A program made the translations under genes and the position numbers. From positions 806,001 through 870,000 of the forward strand of contig NZ_AP025314.1 of NCBI RefSeq assembly GCF_036492835.1: a stretch of 64,000 nt of DNA, in the 5' to 3' direction. Source of the stretch: Fulvitalea axinellae (GTDB taxonomy: Bacteria; Bacteroidota; Bacteroidia; Cytophagales; Cyclobacteriaceae). This document shows positions 51,979 through 61,608 of the stretch, piece after piece (position 1 is the stretch's first letter; every line of letters starts with the position of its first letter). Below the pieces are notes generated by a model. The model did no database searches. It was not told the origin of the DNA and worked only from the letters and a program-made list of their open reading frames with translations.

Positions 51979-53262
51979 TTATTCCACACCCTTAAACAGT
52001 CGTCCGAACAACTCGGGTTTTCTGGCTATAAAAAACCAAGTTACGCCGATAACCACAGCTAGTGCAACTCCGAAGACTATGCCCTCGTATTCAACGGCCG
52101 TTAGGGCATTGGAGATAAGCAACATGTAGCCTTTCGCTATACCGAAAGCGGTTGATGACCAACGTGTGGGACTTATGCGGGTAATGTGCGAGTAGAGCAT
52201 CGGCCTAAGCATCACTTCGGCTACAGTCCCCATCGCCAAGCCGAGCAGGACCAATGGGAATGCGGAGGTCAGGATCTCGCTGGCGACAAACCAGCATAGT
52301 CCAGCTCCTGCCAATATTGCGAAACTCCATGACATAAAATTCGGGAGTCGGTGGGCGTTCAGTTTGGCGGTAATGGCGAGCATGATTATGCATGCTGTGA
52401 GCGACAGGAAAGCCGTTCCGCTAGAGAAAAGCATTGTGGCCGGAATGGCGGTGGAGAAATTACTGAGATCGAAAGCCAAGGAGACTGCGCTTACGTTGAA
52501 TCCTTTCGATGCCCAGACCAAGACGAAAGCCGAAAGGGCCAGAAAGAATACGGTCTTTTGCCATCCTTTTGTGCTTGCGGGCGAGTCGGTACCTGAATTT
52601 TTGGCGTTTTTCTCGTCTTTAAGCTCTATCTCTTTGATATCTTTTCTAAGGATAAAGAAGAAGACAAGCCCGGTTAATGGCAGTACGGAAAGCATCAACA
52701 GTATGTTGGCGGGGCGCGCCATATACAGATATGTGGCAAACCCTCCCATGATGAAACTGCTCAGAAACGAAACCAGTGTCATGGCGTAAAATGCGGAATG
52801 ACGTTTGGGGTCGGCTTTGGAATACAAGCGGCCCGTCAATACGTAAAGGTTCAGGTCTATGGCGGGGGAGCCTAAGCAGATTAGTCCCAAACCGCCCCAA
52901 AACAAAATGTTGGATGTGGAAAGATGGGCGATTAGCAACCCGGCCAGACACAGGGCGAAGCCGATAAGGACGGCGTTTTTTTGTTTCAGGTATTTATCCG
53001 TTAGCGGCCCCATTATAATGTATCCCACTGCCACCAGGCTAAAAAGTAGCCCGTAGCCGATCTGGGACTCTTCTGTGGTTATATTTTTTACATTCAGTAG
53101 AAAAAGGATGAGGATGGACCTGATACCGTAATACATTAGCCTCTCGAAAAAAAAGGATCCCCACAAGGCTGTTTTGCCCAATGCCCTGTTGGGGTTCGGG
53201 GTCAGGGACAGTTCATTGCCGTCAAGGCTTTCCGATAAAATCGCGGAATGTTGCTGAGTCAT
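51979..53262 (-). CDS. POT/MFS-type transporter, paralogue 2
   Basis: A 427-residue inner-membrane protein with about 12 hydrophobic segments. FFFERLMYYGIRSILILFLL resembles the POT-family ERxxYYGxR helix-1 motif. SPAIDLNLYVLTGRLYSKAD matches VNVNIRILIGRMYLKSD of paralogue 1. POT proteins import di- and tripeptides with protons; here the substrate is unproved. The upstream leader is homologous to that of the 48.6-kb relic. Confidence 0.87.
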   Translation of the reverse strand: MTQQHSAILSESLDGNELSLTPNPNRALGKTALWGSFFFERLMYYGIRSILILFLLNVKNITTEESQIGYGLLFSLVAVGYIIMGPLTDKYLKQKNAVLIGFALCLAGLLIAHLSTSNILFWGGLGLICLGSPAIDLNLYVLTGRLYSKADPKRHSAFYAMTLVSFLSSFIMGGFATYLYMARPANILLMLSVLPLTGLVFFFILRKDIKEIELKDEKNAKNSGTDSPASTKGWQKTVFFLALSAFVLVWASKGFNVSAVSLAFDLSNFSTAIPATMLFSSGTAFLSLTACIIMLAITAKLNAHRLPNFMSWSFAILAGAGLCWFVASEILTSAFPLVLLGLAMGTVAEVMLRPMLYSHITRISPTRWSSTAFGIAKGYMLLISNALTAVEYEGIVFGVALAVVIGVTWFFIARKPELFGRLFKGVE

Positions 53263-53386
53263 AGGATGGTTGTTTATATTCGAAAAAGCACCGAGGGTAA
53301 TCGGACTACTTTAAAAAGTATATGCCTAATATGCGAAAATTTAGGCGCTATCGGAAAACCGTTAATGGAATAACCAAGCCACTCTA

Positions 53387-54313
53387 ATGACTTTTAGCGA
53401 AATCAAGGATAAGGAATACGTCAAGCGCGTGGATACTGCGTTAAGGTATATCGACTGCCGTTTGGATGAGCGTCTGACACTCGAGTCCGTGGCGACGGAA
53501 GCCTGTTTTTCTCCGTATCATTTTCACAGGATATTCAAGGTTATCATCGGCGAGCCGCTCAACGCCTACATTCTCAGAAAGCGCATTGAGAGGGCTTCCG
53601 CTGAGTTGATGCACCGGCCGGAGACAAGCGTGGGGGACGTGGCTACCCGTTTCGGTTTCGGGTCGAACTCTTCGTTTACTCGGGCTTTCAAAAAGCATTA
53701 CGGCGTTAGCCCCACTGAGCTTCGGGAGCGTTTGCCTGGCAAGTTTAGCAAGATCGGTATAAGCGAAAGCAAGATCGGACAAAAGACTCTGATCTTGGAC
53801 GAATACATTCGCAATATCGAAAACCATTTAAACTGGATTATGAAAAACGCTAAAATCGAAATCAAGGAGACTCCGGATGTCCGCATCGCTTGCCTGACGC
53901 ATATGGGGGAAGAAGGAGTGGAAAAGGCTTTTGGGGAAATCATCCGTTGGGGCGCTCCGAAGGGGATTACGGGCAGGCCGGAAACGCTAATGGCCCGTGT
54001 CTTCCACGATAGCTTTCGGGTGACGGCTCCTGAGAAAGTAAGGATGAGCATAGGTGTAGTCACCGACGCCCCGATAGGCGAGGAAGACAGCCCGGTAAGC
54101 GCGGAGGTGATAGGCAAGGGCCGGAAGATAGTGGCCGGAATGGAAATTCCTGCTGAGGAATTCGGGAAGGCATGGAGTTCTCTTTTCGTCTGGATGACCG
54201 ACAATGGGTTTAAGAAGTCCGAAGATGGGAATCCGTTCGAGATTTACCGCAACGATCCCCGGGAGCATCCGGAAGGTAAGTTTCTGGTGGATTTGTGTAT
54301 TCCGATCGAATAA
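53387..54313 (+). CDS. AraC-family regulator with GyrI-like effector domain
   Basis: A 308-residue protein. AraC helix-turn-helices occupy about 15-115 (LTLESVATEACFSPYHFHRI and VGDVATRFGFGSNSSFTRAF). The GyrI-like domain (about 150-308) starts VRIACLTHMGEEGVEKAFGE and ends in GKFLVDLCIPIE, as expected. It is a paralogue of the gene at 27657-28598 and divergent from the POT transporter, which could be its target by location. Confidence 0.92.
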   Translation: MTFSEIKDKEYVKRVDTALRYIDCRLDERLTLESVATEACFSPYHFHRIFKVIIGEPLNAYILRKRIERASAELMHRPETSVGDVATRFGFGSNSSFTRAFKKHYGVSPTELRERLPGKFSKIGISESKIGQKTLILDEYIRNIENHLNWIMKNAKIEIKETPDVRIACLTHMGEEGVEKAFGEIIRWGAPKGITGRPETLMARVFHDSFRVTAPEKVRMSIGVVTDAPIGEEDSPVSAEVIGKGRKIVAGMEIPAEEFGKAWSSLFVWMTDNGFKKSEDGNPFEIYRNDPREHPEGKFLVDLCIPIE

Positions 54314-54445
54314 CGATATTTGGGGGCGGACTATCGGCAGAACACTTTTTTGCGTTGGTCCGCCACTTTTAAAGCCGGGGGCTCTTTTTCATCTTCGAAC
54401 CGAAATCCATAGGCGTTCCCGGCAACAAATAACTTATCGTATTAT

Positions 54446-55309
54446 ATGCTTATTGAATTGGCTATCGGAGACGCCTACGGGGCGGGCTTCGAATATGTGA
54501 AACCTGAGATTATCACCAAATACAACAATCTGGAATACCGGCAACACCCTACGCACAAAGGCACAAAGCCCGGTATGTACACCGACGATACCCAAATGAG
54601 TCTGGCCATTGCCGAGCTGATGGTGGAGGAACTGGAGTGGACAAAGTTAAACGTCGCCAACAAGTTTGTGGAGGTTTTTAAACGGGACGTCAGGGAAGGT
54701 TACGCTTCCGGCTTTTATCATTTTCTGACCAAAATGAATAACGGCGAGATGTTTCTGGAGAATATAAAACCGTATAGCGACAAGAGCGGTGCGGCTATGA
54801 GAGCGCCTGTGCTCGGGATTTACAAGGACAGGAAAGAGGTGCTGGAGAAAACCGAAATACAGGCCAGCGTTACGCATGATACCAAAGACGGCATCAACGC
54901 GGCGAAAGCGTCGGCCATGATCGTTCATTTTTTCCTTTGGGAATCGGGTAAGAAAAAGGATTTGGCAAAATACCTCAAAGACCACGTGAAAGGGGATTGG
55001 GCCAGCAGATGGACCGGGAAAGTCCGTTCGAAAGGTTGGATGAGCGTGCGTGCGGCCATCACCGCGATCCAGGAGGCGGACAGTATGAGCGATTTGCTGA
55101 CAAAATGTGTGGCTTATACGGGCGACGTGGATACCGTGGCGGCGATCGCGTTGGCGGGCGGAAGTGTCTGCAAAGAACTTAGGAACGATTTGCCCGGCTG
55201 GCTTTATTCCGGAATGGAGGACGGGGAGTTCGGAAGGACTTATATCGAGAGTCTGGACAAGGAATTAAAAGCGTTTTATCTTCAAGGAAAACAAGATCTG
55301 CCTTTATGA
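54446..55309 (+). CDS. ADP-ribosylglycohydrolase (DraG/ARH-like)
   Basis: A 287-residue enzyme. The metal-site motifs of the family are all present: GDAYGAGFEY (Asp9), YTDDTQMSLA (Asp47, Asp48) and TGDVDTVAAIA (Asp227, Asp229). Family members remove ADP-ribose from proteins, nucleic acids or small molecules, reversing toxins or regulatory modification. It has no partner transferase in view. The start at 54446 puts the first motif at residue 8, typical for the family. It is followed by a strong hairpin. Confidence 0.92.
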   Translation: MLIELAIGDAYGAGFEYVKPEIITKYNNLEYRQHPTHKGTKPGMYTDDTQMSLAIAELMVEELEWTKLNVANKFVEVFKRDVREGYASGFYHFLTKMNNGEMFLENIKPYSDKSGAAMRAPVLGIYKDRKEVLEKTEIQASVTHDTKDGINAAKASAMIVHFFLWESGKKKDLAKYLKDHVKGDWASRWTGKVRSKGWMSVRAAITAIQEADSMSDLLTKCVAYTGDVDTVAAIALAGGSVCKELRNDLPGWLYSGMEDGEFGRTYIESLDKELKAFYLQGKQDLPL

Positions 55310-55348
55310 AAATGGTAGAACGGCTCCGAGGCCGGATGTGAAAAATAG

Positions 55349-55392
55349 AACCACCCGCCAGTATGGAAAGGTATTCCTGCTGGCGGGTGGTT
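55349..55392. terminator. Bidirectional hairpin terminator
   Basis: AACCACCCGCCAG (55349-55361) pairs perfectly with CTGGCGGGTGGTT (55380-55392), between convergent genes. Confidence 0.85.
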
Positions 55393-55437
55393 ACGCTATA
55401 AGCCTTGGACGGCAATCTGTAAATTGGGCCCTAGGTT

Positions 55438-55923
55438 TTATTTCTTCGAATAATAGATTTGGCAATACAATACGCCGTCGCGTTTTAGGTCTACCCGTAG
55501 GCGGTCGCTATCCTTGTAAAGAGTGAAGTCTTCGAGACCTTCGTCATTCTTTTTGCCTTGATAACGCATGGTCACTGTTTCGGAACTTTCTTGCCAGCGG
55601 TAATCGGGGTCAGCCTTCTTTTTCCATTCCGTGGCTACGTATTCGGCGGTTTTTTCGCTTTTGCGTCGCCAGTTGGCTTGGTGGCAAGCGCCGTCCGCCC
55701 CGAACTTGTAGCCTTCGAATTCGAGTCCCACTTTTCTTCTGGAGATAAAATGGTCCAATTCTTCCATCAACAGCGCCAGCTCTTTGTCGTTCAAATCGTC
55801 GGCATCGGCTTTGGGCATTCCCATAAATTCCATAAAAGCCAAGGGACCGTTTTCAATTTTATATTCGCATGGTATCCAGATACCTTCCACTCCCGGAAAA
55901 TCGACTTTCTTCGAATCTGTCAT
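55438..55923 (-). CDS. Hypothetical protein
   Basis: A 161-residue soluble protein without signal peptide. The N-terminal part (IWIPCEYKIENGPLAFMEFM) and the C-terminal strand pairs (SETVTMRYQGKKNDEGLEDF) look like an alpha/beta fold. No family recognised. It stands alone. Confidence 0.65.
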   Translation of the reverse strand: MTDSKKVDFPGVEGIWIPCEYKIENGPLAFMEFMGMPKADADDLNDKELALLMEELDHFISRRKVGLEFEGYKFGADGACHQANWRRKSEKTAEYVATEWKKKADPDYRWQESSETVTMRYQGKKNDEGLEDFTLYKDSDRLRVDLKRDGVLYCQIYYSKK

Positions 55924-56240
55924 CTCCTATCACTTCAGAATTAACAATTACAAAAAACACGGCAACCGTAACGCCGAACAAAAAATCCCTATTCGCAATC
56001 AGGTATCGCTCATCGTCCTTATTCAAAGGCTTGTGCCGGCAAAATGTTACCGTGGGGCAAACGTAAGGCGTTTATTTTAATAAACCGATACGGTTCTTAA
56101 CGAATTTTAATGACATTCCGCATTCAAAAACGATAACCCGAACATATGAAGGTTTTACATGAGTGGTTTTGGGCGAATAAAGTTTGGAGCTAAATTATTG
56201 TCCTGAGTTACACACTTTTTTAAAATAAAAGGCGAACGAT
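55924..56240. other. Divergent intergenic region
   Basis: About 317 AT-rich bases without a coding frame or RNA gene, holding the promoters of the two divergent flanking genes. Confidence 0.5.
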
Positions 56241-56861
56241 ATGGCTGAATGGTTAATCGAAAATCCGATAGTAACCGGGGCGTTAACCACACTGCTGATG
56301 TGGTGTGATTATTTTCTTTCCATTACGCAGGAAAAAGAGCGACAGGCCCATTATTATGCCCATTACAAGAGTTATCCAATTAATACCATTGAGGGGAATC
56401 CCACCGTACGGCAAGAAATCTCCAAACTTAAAATTATAAGCGTAAAGCATTTACCCTTTGCGGTGGGTCTCGGCGTATTAGTGGCAATCGGGCTACCGTA
56501 TATTCCGGTTGAAATAGCTCGATTCTTTTTGGGCTTTCTTTGGGGGACGTACCTTATTGTAAACACCCAGCATATCAGCAACCTTATTGGGTATAGAGTG
56601 AGCAAGAAAGGAGTGCACGGCTGTATCTGGATGCATCAGAGAGTGGGGTATTATGTACAGGCCGGGAGATATTTCACCACCGCCCTTTTTCTGCTAGTTC
56701 TCTCTGCGCTGGTCCAAGACTTAACGCTATACGGTGTCACGGCGGCGGCGTTTAATTCTTCCTTTCGAATGTTTATGTGGGTTAAAAAGGTCCCGAAGAT
56801 TGAAGCCGGGGACCCCGTTCCTGCTCATTTCACGGATGAGGGGACAACGGTTAGCGAATAG
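56241..56861 (+). CDS. Integral membrane protein of unknown function
   Basis: A 206-residue protein with about five hydrophobic segments (about 10-28, 72-90, 95-112, 150-168). No family recognised with certainty. Both ends are hydrophilic; the C-terminus is acidic (FTDEGTTVSE). Convergent with the patatin gene. Confidence 0.7.
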   Translation: MAEWLIENPIVTGALTTLLMWCDYFLSITQEKERQAHYYAHYKSYPINTIEGNPTVRQEISKLKIISVKHLPFAVGLGVLVAIGLPYIPVEIARFFLGFLWGTYLIVNTQHISNLIGYRVSKKGVHGCIWMHQRVGYYVQAGRYFTTALFLLVLSALVQDLTLYGVTAAAFNSSFRMFMWVKKVPKIEAGDPVPAHFTDEGTTVSE

Positions 56862-56889
56862 TTCATAGGTTTGCGGGCTAGGACAAGAA

Positions 56890-59181
56890 TCAAAACGTAT
56901 ATCCGATATTCAGGAATATCCGGAACTTGTCGTCATTGGTGCCCATAAGCGTGATACTCGACGGTCCGCCAAAGGCATAGGAACCTATGGTCAGGGCGTA
57001 ACCTACCAAGGCGCCGGACTCTTCGTCGGAACCGCTGCTCAGGCGAAACAGCTGGTCGGTATCTTGTCCGTAGGTAAGCCCCGTGATCTCCGGCACCAAA
57101 TATATTCCCCTTGTGGGGCTGTACTGTAAGCCGACATCCGCCGAAACGAACTGTCTGGCCTGAATACTGCGTGGTTGGACGCCGAGGAAAGGCACCTGAT
57201 TGACCCTGAACTCGTTGATGCCCCCCAACAGAAAAGAGCTGTTTCCGCCCATATTGTCCAAAAAGTTCAGGCCTCCGCGGGCGCCAAACTTAAAGCTGAG
57301 CTTTTTGTCGGAAATCGGAATCCGGGCGGAAAAACCGCCTTCAAACCGTATGGCGTCGTCGGCATGAAGTGCTTGTTTGACTTTGTTCCGGGTGTCCGGA
57401 CTTTGGGCTTTTACGTCCAATCTCTGTTTGTTGAGCATATAGTAAGACCCCCTGAATCCGGCTCTGGTGCCTTTCCAAGGGAAGTATTGCCTGTCAAAGC
57501 TGTTGAATTCGTAAAAGACGTCAAAACGGTTATTGGTTATCTTGTTCTTGATGTTGATGTCATTTTCAGGTGCCAGAGGGTTATCTATCCGGGCATTACT
57601 TTCATAGTATTCGTAGTTGGTGGCCAGACCGAAAGTGTGGTTCAGCTCGCTTTGGTAGGCTACGTACAGTTTTCCCGCAATGTAATCTGACTTTTGCGGA
57701 GGGATTTCGTCTCCTTCGATAAGCAAAGGCACCTCGGCGCGTTCGTAGTCGCCGGCTAGGCCTATCACGTAGTTTTGTTTCCGCCCAGCGTACACTTCGT
57801 AATTTCCCCTGACAATCGGGTATTCCGATAAATTGGTTTTCAAGTTTATCTTCGTGCGTTTGCCTAGCAAGTTATGCGCCGACCAACCCACGATCAACCC
57901 GATATCCTCATCATTGTCGTAATGGATAGCCAAGCCAATGCTGGACCCGGGTCTTTCTTCCAGATTGATGGCTAGCGTTACGTCTCCGTTGTCCGAAGGT
58001 AACATACGGTAGGTGATTAGGCTGTAAAATCTGGTGCCGTACAATACCCGGATACGGTGTTGAAGTTGCTGTAGGCTGATGCTTTTTCCGGGTTTGATCC
58101 CCAAACGGGAAAGCACGAAATTACGGCTGGTGAGTCTGGTGCCGGAAACGCTGACCTTGCTGATCTTCACGATATCTACACGCATCGGTTCGGGCGTGTT
58201 CTTCGCGGAGCTTGGGCCGTATTGTTTCATGCGTTCCGCCAATGCCTGCAGTTGTGGCATTATACGCCTAACAGACTGCCTGCCGTATGAGATAATGGAA
58301 TCCGTTTCGAAAAAATCCGCCGCGCCCAAGCCTTTCAGGTCATGATAAAGATAAACGTCGCAGATTTCCACTTCTTTCGGATGGTCCTCCAGGTTTTTGA
58401 ATGATGAACATTGGTCCAATATGGCGCCGAAGGAGTTAAGCTCTTTGTTGGTCTTGTATTGACCCGTCACGTCAGAACCTATAATGATGTCGGCTCCCAT
58501 TTTTTGCAAGTCCCGGGCGGGGAGGTTCCGTACCAAACCGCCGTCAACAAGTAGTTTGTCACCAATGGTTACAGGCGTCATAATCGAGGGAATGGCCATA
58601 CTGGCGCGAACGCTTTTTACCAGGTCGCCGGTATCCAGCTCCACGGCTTGGCCCGTCAGGATATCGGTGCCGATACAACGGAAGGACCGTGGGAATTTGG
58701 AGAAATCCCGTGTTGCATAGGCTGGCGCAAATAGTTCGGAGAGCTTCAGGTATAGATTCTGCCCGGCGATTAGGCCTTTGGGCAACACCACTTTTCCTTT
58801 TTCGATCGGCACTTCGACCAAGTATTTTTCGTAATCCCCTTTTTCGTTAAAACCGACACTGTTTAGGGAAATTTGATTGGTCAGCATGTCTTCCCAATCA
58901 ATCTTTTGGGCTATCCTTTCGATTTCCTGCCCATTGTGACCGATGGCGTACAATCCGCCCACTATGGAGCCCATACTTGTTCCCGTAACGTAATCGACGG
59001 GAATACCGAGGCTATCCAAGGCTTCCAGTACGGCGATATGGGCCAAGCCTTTGGCTCCGCCACCACTCAATGCCAGACCGATTTTCGGCCTTTTTAATCC
59101 TTCCCCGCTTTGCGCGTTTGTCATAGCGCAAGTACCCAGCAGACACAATAGCGAAAGAGCCAATGACTTGAACCTCGGCAT
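56890..59181 (-). CDS. Patatin-like phospholipase fused to an Omp85-type barrel
   Basis: A 763-residue protein with signal peptide (1-24, ending in MTNAQ). The patatin domain (about 33-320) has the oxyanion loop SGGGAKG (residues 39-45), nucleophile Ser69 in GTSMGS, and the dyad Asp in VDGGLVRNLPARD. A POTRA-like domain follows (about 340-415, VSGTRLTSRNFVLSRLGIKP). The rest is an outer-membrane beta barrel ending in NIGYTF. This is the type Vd (PlpD-like) or RssA-like arrangement, which puts a lipase at the cell surface or periplasm. Length and order are typical for Bacteroidota. Confidence 0.93.
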   Translation of the reverse strand: MPRFKSLALSLLCLLGTCAMTNAQSGEGLKRPKIGLALSGGGAKGLAHIAVLEALDSLGIPVDYVTGTSMGSIVGGLYAIGHNGQEIERIAQKIDWEDMLTNQISLNSVGFNEKGDYEKYLVEVPIEKGKVVLPKGLIAGQNLYLKLSELFAPAYATRDFSKFPRSFRCIGTDILTGQAVELDTGDLVKSVRASMAIPSIMTPVTIGDKLLVDGGLVRNLPARDLQKMGADIIIGSDVTGQYKTNKELNSFGAILDQCSSFKNLEDHPKEVEICDVYLYHDLKGLGAADFFETDSIISYGRQSVRRIMPQLQALAERMKQYGPSSAKNTPEPMRVDIVKISKVSVSGTRLTSRNFVLSRLGIKPGKSISLQQLQHRIRVLYGTRFYSLITYRMLPSDNGDVTLAINLEERPGSSIGLAIHYDNDEDIGLIVGWSAHNLLGKRTKINLKTNLSEYPIVRGNYEVYAGRKQNYVIGLAGDYERAEVPLLIEGDEIPPQKSDYIAGKLYVAYQSELNHTFGLATNYEYYESNARIDNPLAPENDINIKNKITNNRFDVFYEFNSFDRQYFPWKGTRAGFRGSYYMLNKQRLDVKAQSPDTRNKVKQALHADDAIRFEGGFSARIPISDKKLSFKFGARGGLNFLDNMGGNSSFLLGGINEFRVNQVPFLGVQPRSIQARQFVSADVGLQYSPTRGIYLVPEITGLTYGQDTDQLFRLSSGSDEESGALVGYALTIGSYAFGGPSSITLMGTNDDKFRIFLNIGYTF

Positions 59182-59365
59182 AATGTCGTTTCTTTATTTT
59201 TAACAAATTTCAGCCAGTCTCAAACAGACGGCATTCCCAAATTTAGGGACATTTTATATAGAAAATGGTTGGAATCTGAAATGAAAATGACCTGTACGAT
59301 TTAATTAAGTCCCGTTTAGCCTTACTTGTAGAAGTGATCAAATGTTTGCCTTGCCTGAAAAACAA

Positions 59366-59400
59366 AAATCCCGCCTACGTGTCAGCGTAGCCGGGATTTT
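59366..59400. terminator. Intrinsic terminator
   Basis: AAAATCCCGCCTACG (59366-59380) pairs with CGTAGCCGGGATTTT (59386-59400), one mismatch, downstream of the gene ending at 59425. Confidence 0.85.
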
Positions 59401-59424
59401 CTGTTTCCGAAAAATTGGGATGTT

Positions 59425-60447
59425 TTATCTGCCGAAGGCTTCTACTTCGTCTTTCAGGCTGGTGCCGAATACAGGGAAGCCTACTTTAATTACAGCGTAA
59501 AACCCGCGTTCCGCAATGCCGGGACGATAACCGATCTCACCTCCGTAAGACCAAGTGAAAGTCCTGTTGAATTTACCGTTGATGCCCGCCCGGTAGCCGA
59601 TTGTTGTCGTTTTCACTGGCGAGGTGTCTATGCGGACGTTTTGGTAAAGCAGTTCGTCAAATTTGTTGTAAGGCATAAACAGCAAATCGGCGAAGACCTC
59701 GATCATGCGGTCGTCCATCAGATTGCCGTAGGTTTTGTCGGGCTTTATGGCAATGTTGCGGATATAGCTCATAGAGGCGCCTACATAACCGCCCATTGAG
59801 CGCATGCCTCCGTAAACGGTAGAGTTTTGGTCTACAAACAAATCGCCGCTTGTCAGGCCTTCGGGGTAAAGCTTCAGGCCGTCTTGCGATTTGAGCGTAC
59901 GGTTCATGTCCACGCCCGTGTTGTAGTAGATACCACCCAGTCGCGCGCCGATGATCTTGCGGACTTTGGCCGGAATACGGATTTTGTCCGGCACTTTGGC
60001 GGCCCACTTATTTCCTTTTTTGTAAGACGAACGGAAAAGGATCATCCGCGTTTCGGCTTCTTTTTCCGAATCAGAGATATGGTAGGTGGCGCCAAACTCG
60101 GCGTATACGAATTGGCCGGGGTCGCTTTGGGCATTATTTTGATTTGCGGCCGCGTTGCCTACGCCTTCCGTTACGCTGGCGTAACTGGTGCGGGCGTTAG
60201 CCATAAAGTGCATTTGGTTTTTCATATAATACTCCACCTCCAGTCCGTAGCCCGCGGTGGTGTTGGTAGCGAAGAGCTCGCCGTATATAGGCTGGATCTT
60301 CACGAAAAGTTTATGAATAACCGAAGGCTCGTCGTAGAGCGTCGAGTATGTTACGGCCCGGGGCTTTTTTTGGGCCCAAGCTCCAGTTGTATGCGCCAGG
60401 CAAGCCATCAGTGCCAGCAAAAAAAATGCGTAGCGTTTCACGTTCAT
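59425..60447 (-). CDS. Predicted outer-membrane protein
   Basis: Started at 60447 (MNVKRYAFFLLALMACLAHT), a 340-residue protein with signal peptide ending in GAWAQ. Strands such as PIYGELFATNTTAGYGLEVE and WSYGGEIGYRPGIAERGFYA suggest a beta barrel. Family not recognised. It follows the upstream esterase divergently. Confidence 0.7.
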   Translation of the reverse strand: MNVKRYAFFLLALMACLAHTTGAWAQKKPRAVTYSTLYDEPSVIHKLFVKIQPIYGELFATNTTAGYGLEVEYYMKNQMHFMANARTSYASVTEGVGNAAANQNNAQSDPGQFVYAEFGATYHISDSEKEAETRMILFRSSYKKGNKWAAKVPDKIRIPAKVRKIIGARLGGIYYNTGVDMNRTLKSQDGLKLYPEGLTSGDLFVDQNSTVYGGMRSMGGYVGASMSYIRNIAIKPDKTYGNLMDDRMIEVFADLLFMPYNKFDELLYQNVRIDTSPVKTTTIGYRAGINGKFNRTFTWSYGGEIGYRPGIAERGFYAVIKVGFPVFGTSLKDEVEAFGR

Positions 60448-60693
60448 AGGTTTTTTCGGGATATGAAAAACCAGTGCCGTTCCGGTATGTCCGTTTTTGT
60501 AGGTCACGCCATAGGCACTATAAAATATATGTGGTTGAGTTTAATAAAATTAAACAGCCCAAACAAATTTATAGGTTCTTCCGGCAAAAATTAAGCTTCC
60601 AAGAGGATTCTTTGGGCCCCGAACCTGTTAATAGGCTTGTTTTGGTCCGAAGGCTCGCGTACTTTGCCCACTCAACAGTTTCCTATAAAAGTC

Positions 60694-61581
60694 ATGAAAA
60701 ACAGACACTTTTTTCTGGTCGCCCTGTTTTGGGTCGCCTACCTCTTTTCGTTCCAAACCAAGGCCCAGAGCCGGATACTCGAAAGCTTGGCTTTCAAAAG
60801 CGATATTCTCAAATCCGAGGTGAAGTACAGCGTGTACCTTCCCGCCGATTACGCCGTGTCTAAGCGAGATTACCCAGTGCTATTCCTGTTACACGGCTAC
60901 ACTGGCGACAATACCGACTGGACTCAGAAAGGCGACATCCAACATATAGCCGATGAGATGATCAAAAACGGGGAGCTGACTCCTTGTGTCATCATTATGC
61001 CCGACGCCGGCAACTGTTATTATCTCGACAGTTATGACGGGAAGTGGGATTATCACAAAATGCTCGTCAAAGAGTTTGTGCCGGCTATGCGGAGTGAATA
61101 CCGATTACGGGATGGTTCAAGGTACACTGCCGTGGCTGGCCTGTCGATGGGAGGGTTTGGAGCCACGCTTTTCGCAGCGAAGAATCCTGATGTTTTTGGT
61201 CAGGCCGTGGCCCTAAGCGCGGCGTTTTGGACTGACGAGAGACTTATCGGCTTAGACCAAAAAGGATTCCAACGCAGTTTCGGGCCACAATTGGGCAATG
61301 ACCTGAAAGGGAAGAAGCGCGTCAGTGGACTATGGAAGGAGTTCAGCCCTTTGATTCTCTTCAAAACGGCTGACAAAGACAAGATGAATACAGTGCGTTG
61401 GTACTTTGACTGCGGTGACGACGATTTCCTTTATATAGGGAATGACCGGATGCATACGCTTTTGCGCAACAGGGGTATCCGCCATGAGTACCGTATGCGT
61501 GATGGTGCGCACAACTGGGCGTATTGGCGTTCGGGCATACGGTTGGGGCTGGCTTTTCTAAATGAGGGATTTACGAACTAA
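60694..61581 (+). CDS. Secreted esterase (Esterase D/XynC-like alpha/beta hydrolase)
   Basis: Started at 60694 (MKNRHFFLVALFWVAYLFSF), a 295-residue secreted hydrolase with signal peptide ending in KAQ. YPVLFLLHGYTGDNTDWTQK (oxyanion), nucleophile Ser151 in AGLSMGGFGA, then DCGDDDFLY (Asp) and RDGAHNWAYWR (His). The family includes feruloyl and acetyl-xylan esterases and mycolyl-type esterases; substrate not determinable here. Confidence 0.9.
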   Translation: MKNRHFFLVALFWVAYLFSFQTKAQSRILESLAFKSDILKSEVKYSVYLPADYAVSKRDYPVLFLLHGYTGDNTDWTQKGDIQHIADEMIKNGELTPCVIIMPDAGNCYYLDSYDGKWDYHKMLVKEFVPAMRSEYRLRDGSRYTAVAGLSMGGFGATLFAAKNPDVFGQAVALSAAFWTDERLIGLDQKGFQRSFGPQLGNDLKGKKRVSGLWKEFSPLILFKTADKDKMNTVRWYFDCGDDDFLYIGNDRMHTLLRNRGIRHEYRMRDGAHNWAYWRSGIRLGLAFLNEGFTN

Positions 61582-61608
61582 TAAATACTTTTACGCTATT
61601 GTATTGGG

